A stretch of 64,000 bases of DNA from Hanstruepera marina (lineage in GTDB: Bacteria > Bacteroidota > Bacteroidia > Flavobacteriales > Flavobacteriaceae): positions 1 through 64,000 of the forward strand of contig NZ_JAINVX010000003.1 in the NCBI RefSeq assembly GCF_019880635.1, read 5' to 3'. Positions 53,569 through 63,784 of the stretch are shown in pieces. A program made the position numbers and the translations under genes. The number at the start of each line of letters is the position of its first letter. The stretch's first letter is position 1. The notes under the pieces were generated by a model. The model saw only the letters and a program-made list of their open reading frames with translations. It was not told where the DNA came from and made no database searches.

Positions 53569-54507
53569 ATGATAACATCAAAACGACATCCTTTTAAATT
53601 TTATTTTCCATTATTATTCGGCTCATTTTTTTTTCTTGCTCTAGGAGTTGTCATGCTACATCTTTTTTTTGACCAAAGAGATGAAGGTAACACAGGTCTA
53701 AAAACATTGCTAATGCCTTTATTTTGTGTTATATTATTCTTCTTATGTTTCTATACATTACGTCAATATTTTAAAAACACGCCCAAGATTAGAGTTGATA
53801 GAAAACAAATTTTTTTTGGAACTGATATGTATCAATTATCAGACATATCAAAGATAAAGTTTAATGGGAAGTTTCCATTTAAATATTTAATTAGCTTTCC
53901 GATGGAAGGAGCGTCAATAAAGTTCAAAAATGGAAATGAAAAATTAATTTTCAATGATATGTACTCAAACACTTGGGAGATTAAACTTTTTCTTGATTCA
54001 GTAATTAGCAACAAACAATTTCAAAACAAGCTAGATGATAAGATTTCATCTGAAATCATTCGATTTGAAAGTTTCGAATTCTTTAAAGGCTTGCAGATTA
54101 CAAGTTTCAGAGGAATAATGCTTTGGGGTTTTATTGGCGCAATTTTAATTCCATTTTTTATAAACTCAAAAACACCACCGATAGGATTTTTTATTTTCAC
54201 AGTAACTTTTGGTGCATTTTGGATTGCACTAAACTCTTGGCTTATGCATTTCTTTGGCGTGTCAGATAAATATCTAATAGTCAAAAACCATAATTTCTTT
54301 TGGAGGCTTAAAATTTACCGGCTTTCAAATATTAAGGAAGTTGTATACGAATCCCAAGGTAAGCAACCAAATTGCTTAAGAATAATAACAAATAACTATC
54401 GAAATAAACTCTATCCTGCCTGTACACTCAGGGATAAAACTTGGCTTGAATTAAAAAAAATACTTGAGAAGAAGGGTGTAAAAGTTAGGAACGAATGCAT
54501 TTTTTAA
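53569..54507 (+). CDS. Membrane protein with duplicated TM-pair plus PH-like domain
   Basis: The 312-aa product has two similar halves. Each has a hydrophobic TM pair (about 10-63 and 183-223) followed by a beta-rich segment (about 70-140 and 230-290). The segments carry IFFGTDMYQLSDISKIKF and LKIYRLSNIKEVVYES, typical of bacterial PH-like domains. The start is the ATG at 53569. The gene lies between an orphan terminator and the convergent helicase gene. Base composition looks like its neighbours. I do not recognise a specific family and make no functional claim beyond a likely membrane-bound scaffold or sensor. Confidence 0.65.
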   Translation: MITSKRHPFKFYFPLLFGSFFFLALGVVMLHLFFDQRDEGNTGLKTLLMPLFCVILFFLCFYTLRQYFKNTPKIRVDRKQIFFGTDMYQLSDISKIKFNGKFPFKYLISFPMEGASIKFKNGNEKLIFNDMYSNTWEIKLFLDSVISNKQFQNKLDDKISSEIIRFESFEFFKGLQITSFRGIMLWGFIGAILIPFFINSKTPPIGFFIFTVTFGAFWIALNSWLMHFFGVSDKYLIVKNHNFFWRLKIYRLSNIKEVVYESQGKQPNCLRIITNNYRNKLYPACTLRDKTWLELKKILEKKGVKVRNECIF

Positions 54508-54661
54508 AATAATTACAGTTATAACAATGATTATAAATAACTGTTTTTCAAAAAAAAACAACCTAAATTTACTGACTGCTTTTCCCTTTTTTGAATTTTG
54601 TAACCCCTTCATGTGCAGGAATAACAAAGTCCAGTTCTATTGCCTATGCAGGAATGGCAAG
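54508..54661. other. Intergenic, no clear feature
   Basis: A poly-A stretch and fragments such as TGCAGGAAT (twice, about 54614 and 54647) suggest a decayed dispersed element. No terminator or ORF is convincing. Confidence 0.3.
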
Positions 54662-56026
54662 TTACTTCCGTTTCTTCCGTTTATTATAATTTTTATCACC
54701 TCTGGTTTTAGGCTTTTTATACTTTTTGGCAATTTCCCGTTTGTATGAACCACCTAGGTTTACCTTTTTATTTTTGTCCTTCTTTTCATGAAAAGCAGGG
54801 CCAACTCCATCATCATCTTTACGTTTTAACGGATTGTTGCGTTCCTTTATTTGTGGACGTTCTTCTTCAATAAGTTCAGTTGAAATGGTAACGTCCTCGG
54901 GAAAAGAAACTTCAGGAATTACCATGTTCATTAACGACTCAATACGTTCTACAGCTTCAGTTTCTTTTTCGGTATGGAATAGCAGAGCGTTACCTTTTCT
55001 TTCGGCACGACCCGTTCTACCAATACGATGCATATAGTTTTCAGGGAAGTTTGGCGTATCAAAATTAATGACATGCGAAATGTTGTCAATATCCAAACCA
55101 CGCGCCATAACGTCGGTTGCTACCAAAATACGATGCTCACCTTCCTGAAATTGCTCTATACTACGCAGACGATAGTTTTGCGTTTTGTTGGAGTGTATTA
55201 CACAGGTTTCGTTATGAAACTGCTCCTCAAGGGCATCAAATAAACGGTCAGCCATTTTTTTATAGGCTACAAACACCAAAACTTTATTATAAGTCTCGTT
55301 ATCCGTCAATAAATGAATCAATAAATTGAGCTTGGTGTAAAAATTTGGAACAGCATATTTTGCTTGCAAAATGTTTTCCAAGGGTGTTCCCGAAACGGCA
55401 ATGGAAACCCGTTGTGGGGCGATAAAAAAATCAGTGATTAAGTTATCTACATCTTCGGTCATAGTGGCCGAAAACATGATGTTCTGTCTACGCTCTGGTA
55501 AAATGTCAAAAATATTGATAAGCTGATGCCTAAATCCTAAATCCAACATCACATCTACTTCATCAATCACCAGTTTTTGAATGGATTTTAATTGTAGTAC
55601 CCTGCTAACAGCCAAATCGTACAAGCGTCCAGGTGTGGCCACAATAATATCTAAACCTTGGGCAACTGCTTGCTTTTGGGTGTTGATGTTGACACCTCCA
55701 TAAACACCCAAAACACGAACATTAATGTATTTAGCCAATTTTTCAATTTCTTCAACAACTTGAACAACCAACTCTCGAGTCGGGACCAATACCAATACAC
55801 GTGGATTATCTTGCTTCGAAAATTTTAAATTTCGAAGTATAGGCAACATATAAGCAAAAGTTTTACCCGTTCCAGTTTGGGCAATTCCCACAACATCTTT
55901 ACCCGAAGCAACCACATTAAATGCTTGCTCTTGAATGGGTGTTGGCGTTGTAAAACCCAAATCGTCCAACGCATTGTACAATGGTGTGTTTAGGTTTAAA
56001 TCTCTGAAAGTTGTTGTTTGCTCCAT
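54662..56026 (-). CDS. DEAD-box RNA helicase with DEVD motif
   Basis: The 454-aa product has the Q motif (TPIQEQAF), Walker A AQTGTGKT (Lys55), PTRELV, TPGRL, a motif II that reads DEVD (155-158) in place of DEAD, SATM, and HRIGRTGRAER. The helicase core ends at about 375, and a very basic tail (about 410-454, Lys/Arg-rich) probably binds RNA. It is likely involved in rRNA or mRNA remodelling, including growth in the cold. DEVD variants exist in Bacteroidota. TACCTTTG lies only 5 bp upstream of its ATG, so its mRNA may be nearly leaderless. Confidence 0.93.
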   Translation of the reverse strand: MEQTTTFRDLNLNTPLYNALDDLGFTTPTPIQEQAFNVVASGKDVVGIAQTGTGKTFAYMLPILRNLKFSKQDNPRVLVLVPTRELVVQVVEEIEKLAKYINVRVLGVYGGVNINTQKQAVAQGLDIIVATPGRLYDLAVSRVLQLKSIQKLVIDEVDVMLDLGFRHQLINIFDILPERRQNIMFSATMTEDVDNLITDFFIAPQRVSIAVSGTPLENILQAKYAVPNFYTKLNLLIHLLTDNETYNKVLVFVAYKKMADRLFDALEEQFHNETCVIHSNKTQNYRLRSIEQFQEGEHRILVATDVMARGLDIDNISHVINFDTPNFPENYMHRIGRTGRAERKGNALLFHTEKETEAVERIESLMNMVIPEVSFPEDVTISTELIEEERPQIKERNNPLKRKDDDGVGPAFHEKKDKNKKVNLGGSYKREIAKKYKKPKTRGDKNYNKRKKRK

Positions 56027-56030
56027 AATG

Positions 56031-56038
56031 CAAAGGTA
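56031..56038 (-). promoter_or_regulatory. -7 element of the helicase gene
   Basis: TACCTTTG on the minus strand fits TAnnTTTG and ends 5 bp before the ATG at 56026, which would give a leaderless or nearly leaderless mRNA. No TTTG -33 box is at the usual spacing. Confidence 0.5.
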
Positions 56039-56109
56039 ATTTTTTATAATAGAGTTTTATGCTTGTTAATGCATACAATTATTCAGTAATTTGTGATTAA
56101 CAATAATTA

Positions 56110-57399
56110 GTGAGAAAAAGTCAAACATATCAAGTTGAAAATCTTGAAGCATTCAAGATTCAAGTATTGCAATGGAGTCAACAATTTCGGGAGGTTGTCT
56201 GGATGGACTCTAATCATTACGAGCAAAAATATTCTAGTTTTGATGCTATTTTAGCCGTAGATGCCTTTACAAGTATTCAAACTGATTATATGGAGGCTTT
56301 TAATAAGTTAAAAGACTATCAAACCACAACGGACGATTGGATTTTTGGTTACCTAACATACGATTTAAAAAACGCTATTGAAAATCTGGAGTCTAATAAT
56401 TTTGACGGGTTAAAATTCCCAGATTTATTTTTCTTTCAACCTCAAAAACTCTTTTTAATTAAGGACAATACAATCACGTTTTCTTATCTAAATGTTGTTG
56501 CAGATGAAATGGAGCTCGATTTTGAAACAATATCGAATATTGAATTAGTAGAACAATCAAAATCAGATAGTGTAAAAATAAAGTTACGTATACATAGAGA
56601 TGAATATCTAGAGAAGTTAAATGCTATGCTGTCCCATATTCATAGAGGCGATATTTATGAAGCTAATTTTTGTCAGGAATTCTATGCTGGCAATACTGAA
56701 ATTAATCCTGTAGAAACCTACATGCAACTCAATGCTATTTCAAAACCACCTTTTGCTACCTTTTTAAAACTGGATGATAAATTTGCATTGTCAGCTTCAC
56801 CAGAACGGTATTTAAAAAAAACAGGAAATAGTATAATATCTCAACCTATAAAAGGCACAGCAAAACGTTCGGATAATTTAGAAGAAGATAATAAGCTTAA
56901 AGAATTATTGTTTCAAGATGAAAAAGAGCGTTCAGAAAACATTATGATTGTAGATTTGGTGCGAAACGATTTATCTAGAACAGCTATAAAAGGAAGTGTT
57001 CAGGTAAATGAGTTGTGCAAAGTGTACACATTTAAACAAGTCCATCAAATGATTTCTACGATTACTTCTGAAATTAATAAGGACATACATCCTGTTGATG
57101 TTTTAAAAACCACGTTTCCTATGGGTAGTATGACAGGTGCGCCCAAAGTGTCTGCCATGAAAATTATTGAAGAGCTTGAAGAAACCAAACGTGGGCTATA
57201 TTCGGGAGCAGTGGGGTATTTTTCGCCTCAAGGCGATTTTGATTTCAATGTAGTTATAAGAAGTATTTTGTATAATGAAACCAATCAGTATGTCAGTTAT
57301 TCGGTAGGAGGAGCTATTACGGCTAAAAGTGATCCGCATAAGGAATACGAAGAATGCTTGGTTAAAGCCCGAGCTATGCGTGAGGTTTTAGAGAATTAA
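56110..57399 (+). CDS. pabB: Chorismate-binding enzyme, PabB-like aminodeoxychorismate synthase component I
   Basis: The product is 429 aa from a GTG start at 56110; the next Met is about 30 codons in and would remove conserved sequence. The chorismate-binding domain (about 160-425) carries RGDIYEANFCQEF, PIKGTAKR, IMIVDLVRNDLSR, GSMTGAPKVSAM and GLYSGAVGYFS, all family landmarks. It is shorter than most TrpE and has no glutaminase partner beside it. It probably makes 4-amino-4-deoxychorismate for folate; anthranilate synthase is the alternative. It heads a compact operon with tilS, dsbD, ade and yheT. Confidence 0.88.
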   Translation: MRKSQTYQVENLEAFKIQVLQWSQQFREVVWMDSNHYEQKYSSFDAILAVDAFTSIQTDYMEAFNKLKDYQTTTDDWIFGYLTYDLKNAIENLESNNFDGLKFPDLFFFQPQKLFLIKDNTITFSYLNVVADEMELDFETISNIELVEQSKSDSVKIKLRIHRDEYLEKLNAMLSHIHRGDIYEANFCQEFYAGNTEINPVETYMQLNAISKPPFATFLKLDDKFALSASPERYLKKTGNSIISQPIKGTAKRSDNLEEDNKLKELLFQDEKERSENIMIVDLVRNDLSRTAIKGSVQVNELCKVYTFKQVHQMISTITSEINKDIHPVDVLKTTFPMGSMTGAPKVSAMKIIEELEETKRGLYSGAVGYFSPQGDFDFNVVIRSILYNETNQYVSYSVGGAITAKSDPHKEYEECLVKARAMREVLEN

Positions 57400-57413
57400 G
57401 TTTATTTTTGAGC

Positions 57414-58730
57414 ATGTTTAATCGCTTTAATGAACATATTGAAAACAATTTTCCATTTCTAAAAAAAGGCAAACTGCTTATTGCTATTTCTGGCGGATTG
57501 GATAGTGTGGTGCTTGCACATTTATGTCATCAATTGAAGTTGAATATCAGTTTGGCCCATTGTAACTTTAACTTGCGAGGAGCTGAAAGTGATACTGATG
57601 AGGAATTTGTGTTGAGTTTAGCTGAAGATTTAGATTTAGAAGTTTTTGTTGAAAGTTTTGATACAGAAAGTTATGCTAATCAAAGTAAACTTTCTATTCA
57701 AATGGCTGCTCGTGAATTGCGTTATAAGTGGTTTGCAGATTTAGCAGAACAATTGCATTTTGACTATATTCTAACAGCTCATCATGCCGATGATAATCTA
57801 GAGACATTTTTAATTAATTTATCACGAGGAACTGGTTTGGATGGATTAATAGGAATTCCTGAACAAAATAATAACATTGTTAGGCCTTTATTGCCATTTT
57901 CACAAGACGATATTTTGCAATATGCACAACAACATAAAATAGAATGGCGAGAGGACAGCAGTAATGCTTCAACTAAATATTTGCGTAATAAATTACGACA
58001 CGATGTCATTCCCGTTTTAAAGGAATTAAACCCCAAATTGCTTCAAAATTTTAATAAAACCCAAAACTATCTTCATAGTTCAAAAACAATACTTGAAGAT
58101 GCCATGTTAAGGTTTCAAAAGAAGGTGATTACGGTTGATGGCGATAATATTTTTCTGGATATTAAAAAAATTAAAACCTTTTCAGAACCGAATGCTTATC
58201 TGTATGAGCTTCTTAAAGATTTTGGCTTTACTGAATGGGAAGATGTCTATAGTTTACTCGATGCGCAATCTGGCAAATTTGTAAAATCAGAGTCATATCG
58301 ATTAATTAAGGATAGACAACATTTAATAGTGACATCTATCACGGCTAATGAGTCTTTTCAACCTATTGAGGTTATTAAAAACGAGACTTCTGTTTTAACA
58401 AGCTTGGGTAAATTAACGCTACAAGAAGTAGAAGTTGTTGGCTCTGCCAATAGTTCGACAATTTTTGTTGATAAAGATTTGTTAAAATATCCGTTATCAG
58501 TAAGAAAATGGAAAAAAGGCGACTATTTTTACCCTTTTGGAATGACAGGAAAAAAGAAATTGAGTAAGTTTTTCAAGGATGAAAAATGGTCGTTGCCCGA
58601 AAAAGAAGAGGCTTTACTGTTAGTTTCAAATAAAGAAGAAATTATTTGGATTCTCAATAGCCGTATGGATAACAGGTTTAAACTAACTAATAATACAAAT
58701 TCGATATTAAAAATAGAACTAACCCAATGA
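57414..58730 (+). CDS. tilS: tRNA(Ile)-lysidine synthetase
   Basis: The ATG at 57414 is preferred; an in-frame TTG lies two codons earlier. The 438-aa product has the PP-loop ATPase motif SGGLDS (26-31), CNFNLRG, TAHHADDNLETFLINLSRGTG, and the RNKLRHDVIPVL segment, all typical of TilS. The C-terminal TilS substrate-binding domain (about 330-438, YPLSVRKWKKGDYFYPFGM) is complete. It modifies the wobble C of tRNA-Ile2 to lysidine so that it reads AUA. Its TGA overlaps the ATG of dsbD (ATGA), so translation is coupled. The gene is essential in most bacteria. Confidence 0.95.
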   Translation: MFNRFNEHIENNFPFLKKGKLLIAISGGLDSVVLAHLCHQLKLNISLAHCNFNLRGAESDTDEEFVLSLAEDLDLEVFVESFDTESYANQSKLSIQMAARELRYKWFADLAEQLHFDYILTAHHADDNLETFLINLSRGTGLDGLIGIPEQNNNIVRPLLPFSQDDILQYAQQHKIEWREDSSNASTKYLRNKLRHDVIPVLKELNPKLLQNFNKTQNYLHSSKTILEDAMLRFQKKVITVDGDNIFLDIKKIKTFSEPNAYLYELLKDFGFTEWEDVYSLLDAQSGKFVKSESYRLIKDRQHLIVTSITANESFQPIEVIKNETSVLTSLGKLTLQEVEVVGSANSSTIFVDKDLLKYPLSVRKWKKGDYFYPFGMTGKKKLSKFFKDEKWSLPEKEEALLLVSNKEEIIWILNSRMDNRFKLTNNTNSILKIELTQ

Positions 58731-61120
58731 AGCATTTAATTACCTTATGTGTCGCTTTTTTATTTTTCAACACACTTTCAGCACAGCTGCAGCCTGTAAA
58801 ATGGACTGCTGAATCTGAAAAAATTTCCGATACCGAATACAATATAATTTACAGTGCTATTATTGATGACCATTGGCATCTATATTCACAGCACTTACCA
58901 AAAGGTGGCGCAATTCCAACAGAGTTTACATACAATGAAGATGTTTTAGGAAAAGATTTTAAGCTCGTTGGTGAGGCAGAAGAAAGTGAGAGTATTACCA
59001 AGTTTGATAAGGTTTTTGAAATGGACTTAACCTTTTTTGATTATTCGGCTACGTTTACTCAAAAGATTGAGGTTTTAAATCCAAGTTTGTCGACTATTAC
59101 TAGTGAAGTTGATTTTCAAGCCTGTGATGACAAACAGTGTATTTTTGATAGTCAGATTTTTAATATTCAATTGCCTAACAGTGCCCCAAAGACTTCGAAT
59201 AAAGAATCGCAAATATTTGAACCTGTAACATGGACGTCAAAAGCCAAGAAATTATCTGAAGACGAATATGAGGTGGAGTATATTGCGACCATCGAACCTG
59301 GCTGGCACTTGTATTCACAGTATTTGGAAAGCGATGATGGACCCATTGCAACCGCATTTAGTTTTAACGAAAAAGTTGGATATACTGTAATTGGAAAAAC
59401 AACCGAGCCAGAAACTAAAGCTGTATTTGATCCAGTGTTCGATATGAACATCAAGTACTTTTCTAATGAAGCGCGTTTTGTTCAAAAAATCAAATTAACT
59501 GATGCGAGTTTAAAAACCATTCCTGCTGAAGTTTTCTTTATGGTTTGTGATGAAACTCGATGTTTGCCTCCAAATACAGTAACATTTTACACGCCTATTG
59601 ATGGTAGTTCAAGTAGCTTAAAAGCAGATGTTAATGTTGATGAGAAAAGTCAGGCGTTTTCTGAAGCCTTGAATTTAAATGTAACAGGTTGGGATAATTT
59701 TGAAGCCGAAGAAGTTAAGGAGAAAAGTAACTTCATGATATTCCTATTAGGATTTTTAGGAGGCTTAATTGCCTTGTTAACACCTTGTGTATTTCCAATG
59801 ATTCCACTTACAGTTTCATTTTTCACAAAAAGCTCTGGCGATGGTAAAAAAGGATTGGCAAATGCCATGCTTTATGGATTCTTTATTTTTCTAATTTACT
59901 TTTTATTGAGCTTGCCATTTCATGTTTTAGACTCTTTAGATCCAGAAATTCTAAATAACGTTTCTACAAATGTGACACTAAACATTATTTTCTTTGTTAT
60001 TTTTATTGCTTTTGCATTTTCGTTCTTTGGCTATTACGAGTTAACCTTACCAGCATCTTGGAGTAATGCATTAGACTCTAAAGCCAATAAAATTGGAGGT
60101 TGGATTGGTGTCTTTTTTATGGCTTTAACTTTGGCAATTGTGTCGTTTTCGTGCACAGGTCCAATACTAGGAACACTTTTGGGAAGTTCACTGTCTAGTG
60201 ATGGAGGCGCAACGCAATTAACACTTGGCATGAGTGGATTTGGATTAGCCTTGGCATTGCCATTTACGTTATTTGCCATGTTTCCTAAATGGCTAAATTC
60301 TTTACCAAAATCTGGAGGGTGGTTAAATACCGTGAAAGTTGTTTTAGGATTTATAGAATTGGCATTGGCCTTGAAATTCCTTTCTAATGCTGATTTGGTT
60401 GAGCATTGGGGATTATTAAAGCGTGAAGTATTTATAGGCCTCTGGATTATTATAGGAATTGGCTTATTATTATATTTATTGGGTAAAATTAGATTCCCAC
60501 ACGATGGTCCTTTTCAAAAAATTAGCTTTAGTAAATGGAGTTTTATAGTTTTGGTTTTTGCCTTTGTGGTGTATTTATTACCTGGTTTAACAAACACTAA
60601 ATATGCTAATTTAGAATTGCTAAGTGGTTTCCCACCACCAATGTTCTATAGTCTCTATGAAAAGGAATCGGAATGTCCTTTGGCGTTAAACTGTTATAAA
60701 GATTTAGAATCAGGTTTAGAGGCAGCAAAAGCAGAAAACAAACCTATTATGTTGGATTTTACCGGTTGGGCTTGCGTTAATTGTCGAAAAATGGAAGAAC
60801 AGGTTTGGAGTCAAGATAAAGTATATGATGTTTTAAATGAAGATTTTGTAATCATTTCATTATATGTTGATGATAGAAAGTTTTTGCCAGAAGACGAACA
60901 GTTTAAATTCAAAAAAGCCAATGGAACTTTAAAAAGTATAAAAACTATTGGTGACAAATGGGCAACCTTACAAACCTTAAATTTTAAAAATAACTCACAA
61001 CCATATTATGTCCTTCTTAACCATGATATGGAATTGTTAAATCATACAACAGCTTACACACCTGATGCAGATGAATATTATGATTGGTTGATTAAAGGAT
61101 TGGAACGTTTTGAAGAATAG
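58727..61120 (+). CDS. dsbD: DsbD-type thiol:disulfide interchange protein with two N-terminal domains
   Basis: The 797-aa product has a signal peptide (about 1-19, ending LSAQ). Two tandem DsbD_N-like beta domains follow (about 25-150 and 165-295), sharing WHLYSQ and similar spacing. Eight TM helices (about 333-630) contain the conserved Cys354 (TPCVFPMIP) and Cys476 (SFSCTGPI). A C-terminal thioredoxin domain carries Cys683 and Cys686 (WACVNC). It moves electrons from cytoplasmic thioredoxin to the periplasm. Most DsbD proteins have one N-domain; two are notable. The start overlaps the tilS stop by 4 bp. Confidence 0.93.
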   Translation: MKHLITLCVAFLFFNTLSAQLQPVKWTAESEKISDTEYNIIYSAIIDDHWHLYSQHLPKGGAIPTEFTYNEDVLGKDFKLVGEAEESESITKFDKVFEMDLTFFDYSATFTQKIEVLNPSLSTITSEVDFQACDDKQCIFDSQIFNIQLPNSAPKTSNKESQIFEPVTWTSKAKKLSEDEYEVEYIATIEPGWHLYSQYLESDDGPIATAFSFNEKVGYTVIGKTTEPETKAVFDPVFDMNIKYFSNEARFVQKIKLTDASLKTIPAEVFFMVCDETRCLPPNTVTFYTPIDGSSSSLKADVNVDEKSQAFSEALNLNVTGWDNFEAEEVKEKSNFMIFLLGFLGGLIALLTPCVFPMIPLTVSFFTKSSGDGKKGLANAMLYGFFIFLIYFLLSLPFHVLDSLDPEILNNVSTNVTLNIIFFVIFIAFAFSFFGYYELTLPASWSNALDSKANKIGGWIGVFFMALTLAIVSFSCTGPILGTLLGSSLSSDGGATQLTLGMSGFGLALALPFTLFAMFPKWLNSLPKSGGWLNTVKVVLGFIELALALKFLSNADLVEHWGLLKREVFIGLWIIIGIGLLLYLLGKIRFPHDGPFQKISFSKWSFIVLVFAFVVYLLPGLTNTKYANLELLSGFPPPMFYSLYEKESECPLALNCYKDLESGLEAAKAENKPIMLDFTGWACVNCRKMEEQVWSQDKVYDVLNEDFVIISLYVDDRKFLPEDEQFKFKKANGTLKSIKTIGDKWATLQTLNFKNNSQPYYVLLNHDMELLNHTTAYTPDADEYYDWLIKGLERFEE

Positions 61121-61123
61121 CTT

Positions 61124-62743
61124 TTGAAAATATTAGGTCAAATAGTTGATATTCCTAATCGCAGAATATACTCTGGAGAGATTACTATTGCTAATGGTAA
61201 TATTTCTAAAATTGTAGAACGTCAGCACGATGTAAAATCATATATTCTACCTGGTTTTATAGATGCCCACATTCATATTGAGAGCTCTATGTTGGTGCCT
61301 AGTGAGTTTGCTAGAATAGCCGTTAAACATGGTACGGTTGCAACGGTTTCAGATCCTCACGAAATAGCTAATGTTTTGGGAGTTGAAGGTGTTGAGTTTA
61401 TGATTGAAAACGGTAAGCAAACACCTTTTAAATTTAATTTTGGCGCACCTTCATGTGTGCCTGCAACTAGTTTTGAATCGGCTGGAGCTGTGATTGATTC
61501 TGAAGGGATTAAGGAATTAATGGCAAATCCAGAGATTAAGTATCTAGCCGAAATGATGAACTATCCTGGTGTGATTTATAACGATGCCGAAGTATTAAAA
61601 AAGATAGAATGGGCAAAGTATTACAATAAACCAGTTGATGGGCATGCGCCTGGAGTTTTGGGAGACGATTTAACCAAATATATTTCAGCAGGTATTTCAA
61701 CCGATCATGAATGCTTTACCTATAATGAGGGTTTAGAAAAACTTCAAAAGGGCATGAAAGTCTTGATTCGGGAGGGTAGTGCTGCCAAGAATTTTGAAGC
61801 ACTCATAAATTTATTGCCAGAATATTATGAGAACATGATGTTTTGCAGTGATGACAAACATCCAGACGATTTATTGTTAGGGCATATTAATCAATTATGC
61901 GCTAGAGCTGTTGCCAAAGGTATTAATGTTTTTAAAGTGCTTCAAGTAGCTTGTGTGAATCCAATAAAGCATTATAATCTAGACGTCGGTCTTCTAAAAG
62001 TTGGAGATCAAGCAGATTGTATTGTGGTTGAAGATTTAAAGAGCTTTAAAACGCTACAAACCTATATTAATGGTGAATTGGTTTTTGATGAGGGTGAATC
62101 CAAAATACCGTCAACCCCTTTTGAGATTCTTAATAATTTCAATACGAACAAAAAGCAAGTTTCAGATTTCAGAATTGAATCTTCTGCTGAAAAAATTCGT
62201 GTCATTGAAGCTTTAGAAGGCCAATTGATTACTAATGAATTGATAGAAGTTGCTACAATTGAAAGCGGTAATTTAGTATCCAATATAGATAAGGACGTTT
62301 TAAAAATGTCAGTTGTAAACCGTTATAACAACGAACCTCAAGCATTAGCCTTTATCAAGAATTTTGGTTTAAAAGCGGGAGCCATTGCCAGTTCGGTTGG
62401 TCATGATTCACATAACATAATAGCTGTTGGTGTTTCAGATGAATCTATATGCAAAGCTGTAAATCTTATAATTGAAAACAAAGGCGGTATTTGTGCGGTT
62501 TCTGATTCTGATAAAAAAATTGTCCCATTGCCTGTAGCAGGCATTATGAGTGATCAAGATGCTGAAACTATAGGAAAGCAATATGCAGAATTAGACCGTA
62601 TGGCAAAACAATTGGGAAGTACTCTAAAAGCACCGTATATGACCTTGAGCTTTATGGCCTTATTGGTTATTCCTTCCTTGAAATTGAGTGATAAAGGATT
62701 GTTTGATGGTAATGCATTTCAATTTACACCACTAGAAGTTTAA
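61124..62743 (+). CDS. ade: Adenine deaminase
   Basis: The 539-aa product starts with TTG at 61124, 3 bp after the dsbD stop; the sequence [20 protein letters not shown] is a normal beginning, and no ATG is nearby. The amidohydrolase metal-binding motif is DAHIHIES (His49, His51). [16 protein letters not shown] and CSDDKHPDD are further family motifs. The C-terminal domain (about 340-539) contains [11 protein letters not shown], typical of Ade. It converts adenine to hypoxanthine and ammonia in purine salvage. The yheT-like gene begins 2 bp after its stop. Confidence 0.94.
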   Translation: MKILGQIVDIPNRRIYSGEITIANGNISKIVERQHDVKSYILPGFIDAHIHIESSMLVPSEFARIAVKHGTVATVSDPHEIANVLGVEGVEFMIENGKQTPFKFNFGAPSCVPATSFESAGAVIDSEGIKELMANPEIKYLAEMMNYPGVIYNDAEVLKKIEWAKYYNKPVDGHAPGVLGDDLTKYISAGISTDHECFTYNEGLEKLQKGMKVLIREGSAAKNFEALINLLPEYYENMMFCSDDKHPDDLLLGHINQLCARAVAKGINVFKVLQVACVNPIKHYNLDVGLLKVGDQADCIVVEDLKSFKTLQTYINGELVFDEGESKIPSTPFEILNNFNTNKKQVSDFRIESSAEKIRVIEALEGQLITNELIEVATIESGNLVSNIDKDVLKMSVVNRYNNEPQALAFIKNFGLKAGAIASSVGHDSHNIIAVGVSDESICKAVNLIIENKGGICAVSDSDKKIVPLPVAGIMSDQDAETIGKQYAELDRMAKQLGSTLKAPYMTLSFMALLVIPSLKLSDKGLFDGNAFQFTPLEV

Positions 62744-62745
62744 AT

Positions 62746-63705
62746 ATGCCGATAGTTCAATCAGACTATAAAGCACCTGTGTTTTTTCGAAACGGTTTTG
62801 TTTCTACTGTCTATTCAGGATTAATAAGACGTGTGAATGGTGTTGTACAAGAACGTGAACGTATAACGCTTCCTGATGATGATTTTTTAGATTTGGATTG
62901 GAGTTTTTCAGCCGAGAAAACAACCAAATTAATTATAGTACTTCACGGATTGGAAGGCAATGCCCAAAGGCCATATATGACAGGAACTGCCAAACTATTC
63001 AATAAAAATGGTTTTGATGCTGTTTGCGTGAATTTTAGAGGTTGTAGCGGAGAAGATAATTTAAAGTATAGATCGTATCATTCTGGAGCGACTGAAGATT
63101 TGGATGCTATTATCAATCATATTTTAGAAACTCGGTCGTATTCAGAAATTTATTTAAAAGGGTTTAGCCTAGGAGGTAATATGGTATTAAAATATTTGGG
63201 AGAGCGAGACAACGTTCCAAATGAAGTTAAAGCCGGAATTGCTGTTTCTGTACCCTGTGATTTACACGGCTCGTGTAAAGAACTGCATACCTTGAAAAAT
63301 AAACCGTATCATGACAGATTTAAAGCGCATCTAGTTGGTAGGTTAAAAATAAAACAAAAGCAACACGCTGATATACTGAATATTGAAGACATAAAGTCAA
63401 TTAAAACTTTAATAGATTTTGACCATGTCTATACCTCAAAAGCACATGGTTTTATTGATGCTTTCGATTATTATAAGCAATCCAGTAGTCTTCAATTTTT
63501 ACCAATGATTAAAACAAAAACGTTAATCATAAATGCCTTAAACGATTCTTTTTTATCACCTGAATGTTATCCTGTTAAGGAGGCAAAAAGTAACGATAAT
63601 TTATTTTTAGAAATGCCAAAGCATGGTGGTCATGTAGGTTTTCATTTGTTTGGCAAACATTATTATAATGAAAAACGAGCCTTGCAGTTCTTTGCCAATT
63701 CATAA
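62746..63705 (+). CDS. YheT-family alpha/beta hydrolase
   Basis: The 319-aa product has the YheT pattern: LHGLEGNAQRPYM (oxyanion region), VNFRGCSG, nucleophile Ser141 in GFSLGGNM, and the C-terminal catalytic His in PKHGGHVGFH. The length is normal and it lacks a signal peptide. The natural substrate of this family is not established; ester hydrolysis is inferred. It is the last gene of the pabB operon, 79 bp before fhs. Confidence 0.88.
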   Translation: MPIVQSDYKAPVFFRNGFVSTVYSGLIRRVNGVVQERERITLPDDDFLDLDWSFSAEKTTKLIIVLHGLEGNAQRPYMTGTAKLFNKNGFDAVCVNFRGCSGEDNLKYRSYHSGATEDLDAIINHILETRSYSEIYLKGFSLGGNMVLKYLGERDNVPNEVKAGIAVSVPCDLHGSCKELHTLKNKPYHDRFKAHLVGRLKIKQKQHADILNIEDIKSIKTLIDFDHVYTSKAHGFIDAFDYYKQSSSLQFLPMIKTKTLIINALNDSFLSPECYPVKEAKSNDNLFLEMPKHGGHVGFHLFGKHYYNEKRALQFFANS

Positions 63706-63784
63706 TGAAATTGATTTTATCAATAGAATAAAAAGCAGTATATTTCATTCTGTTTTTAAATTAACATAACTAACTATTAAACCA

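Noticed and set aside
54508-54661. Insertion-sequence remnant
   Set aside because: Only short repeated fragments are seen; no terminal inverted repeats or transposase coding.
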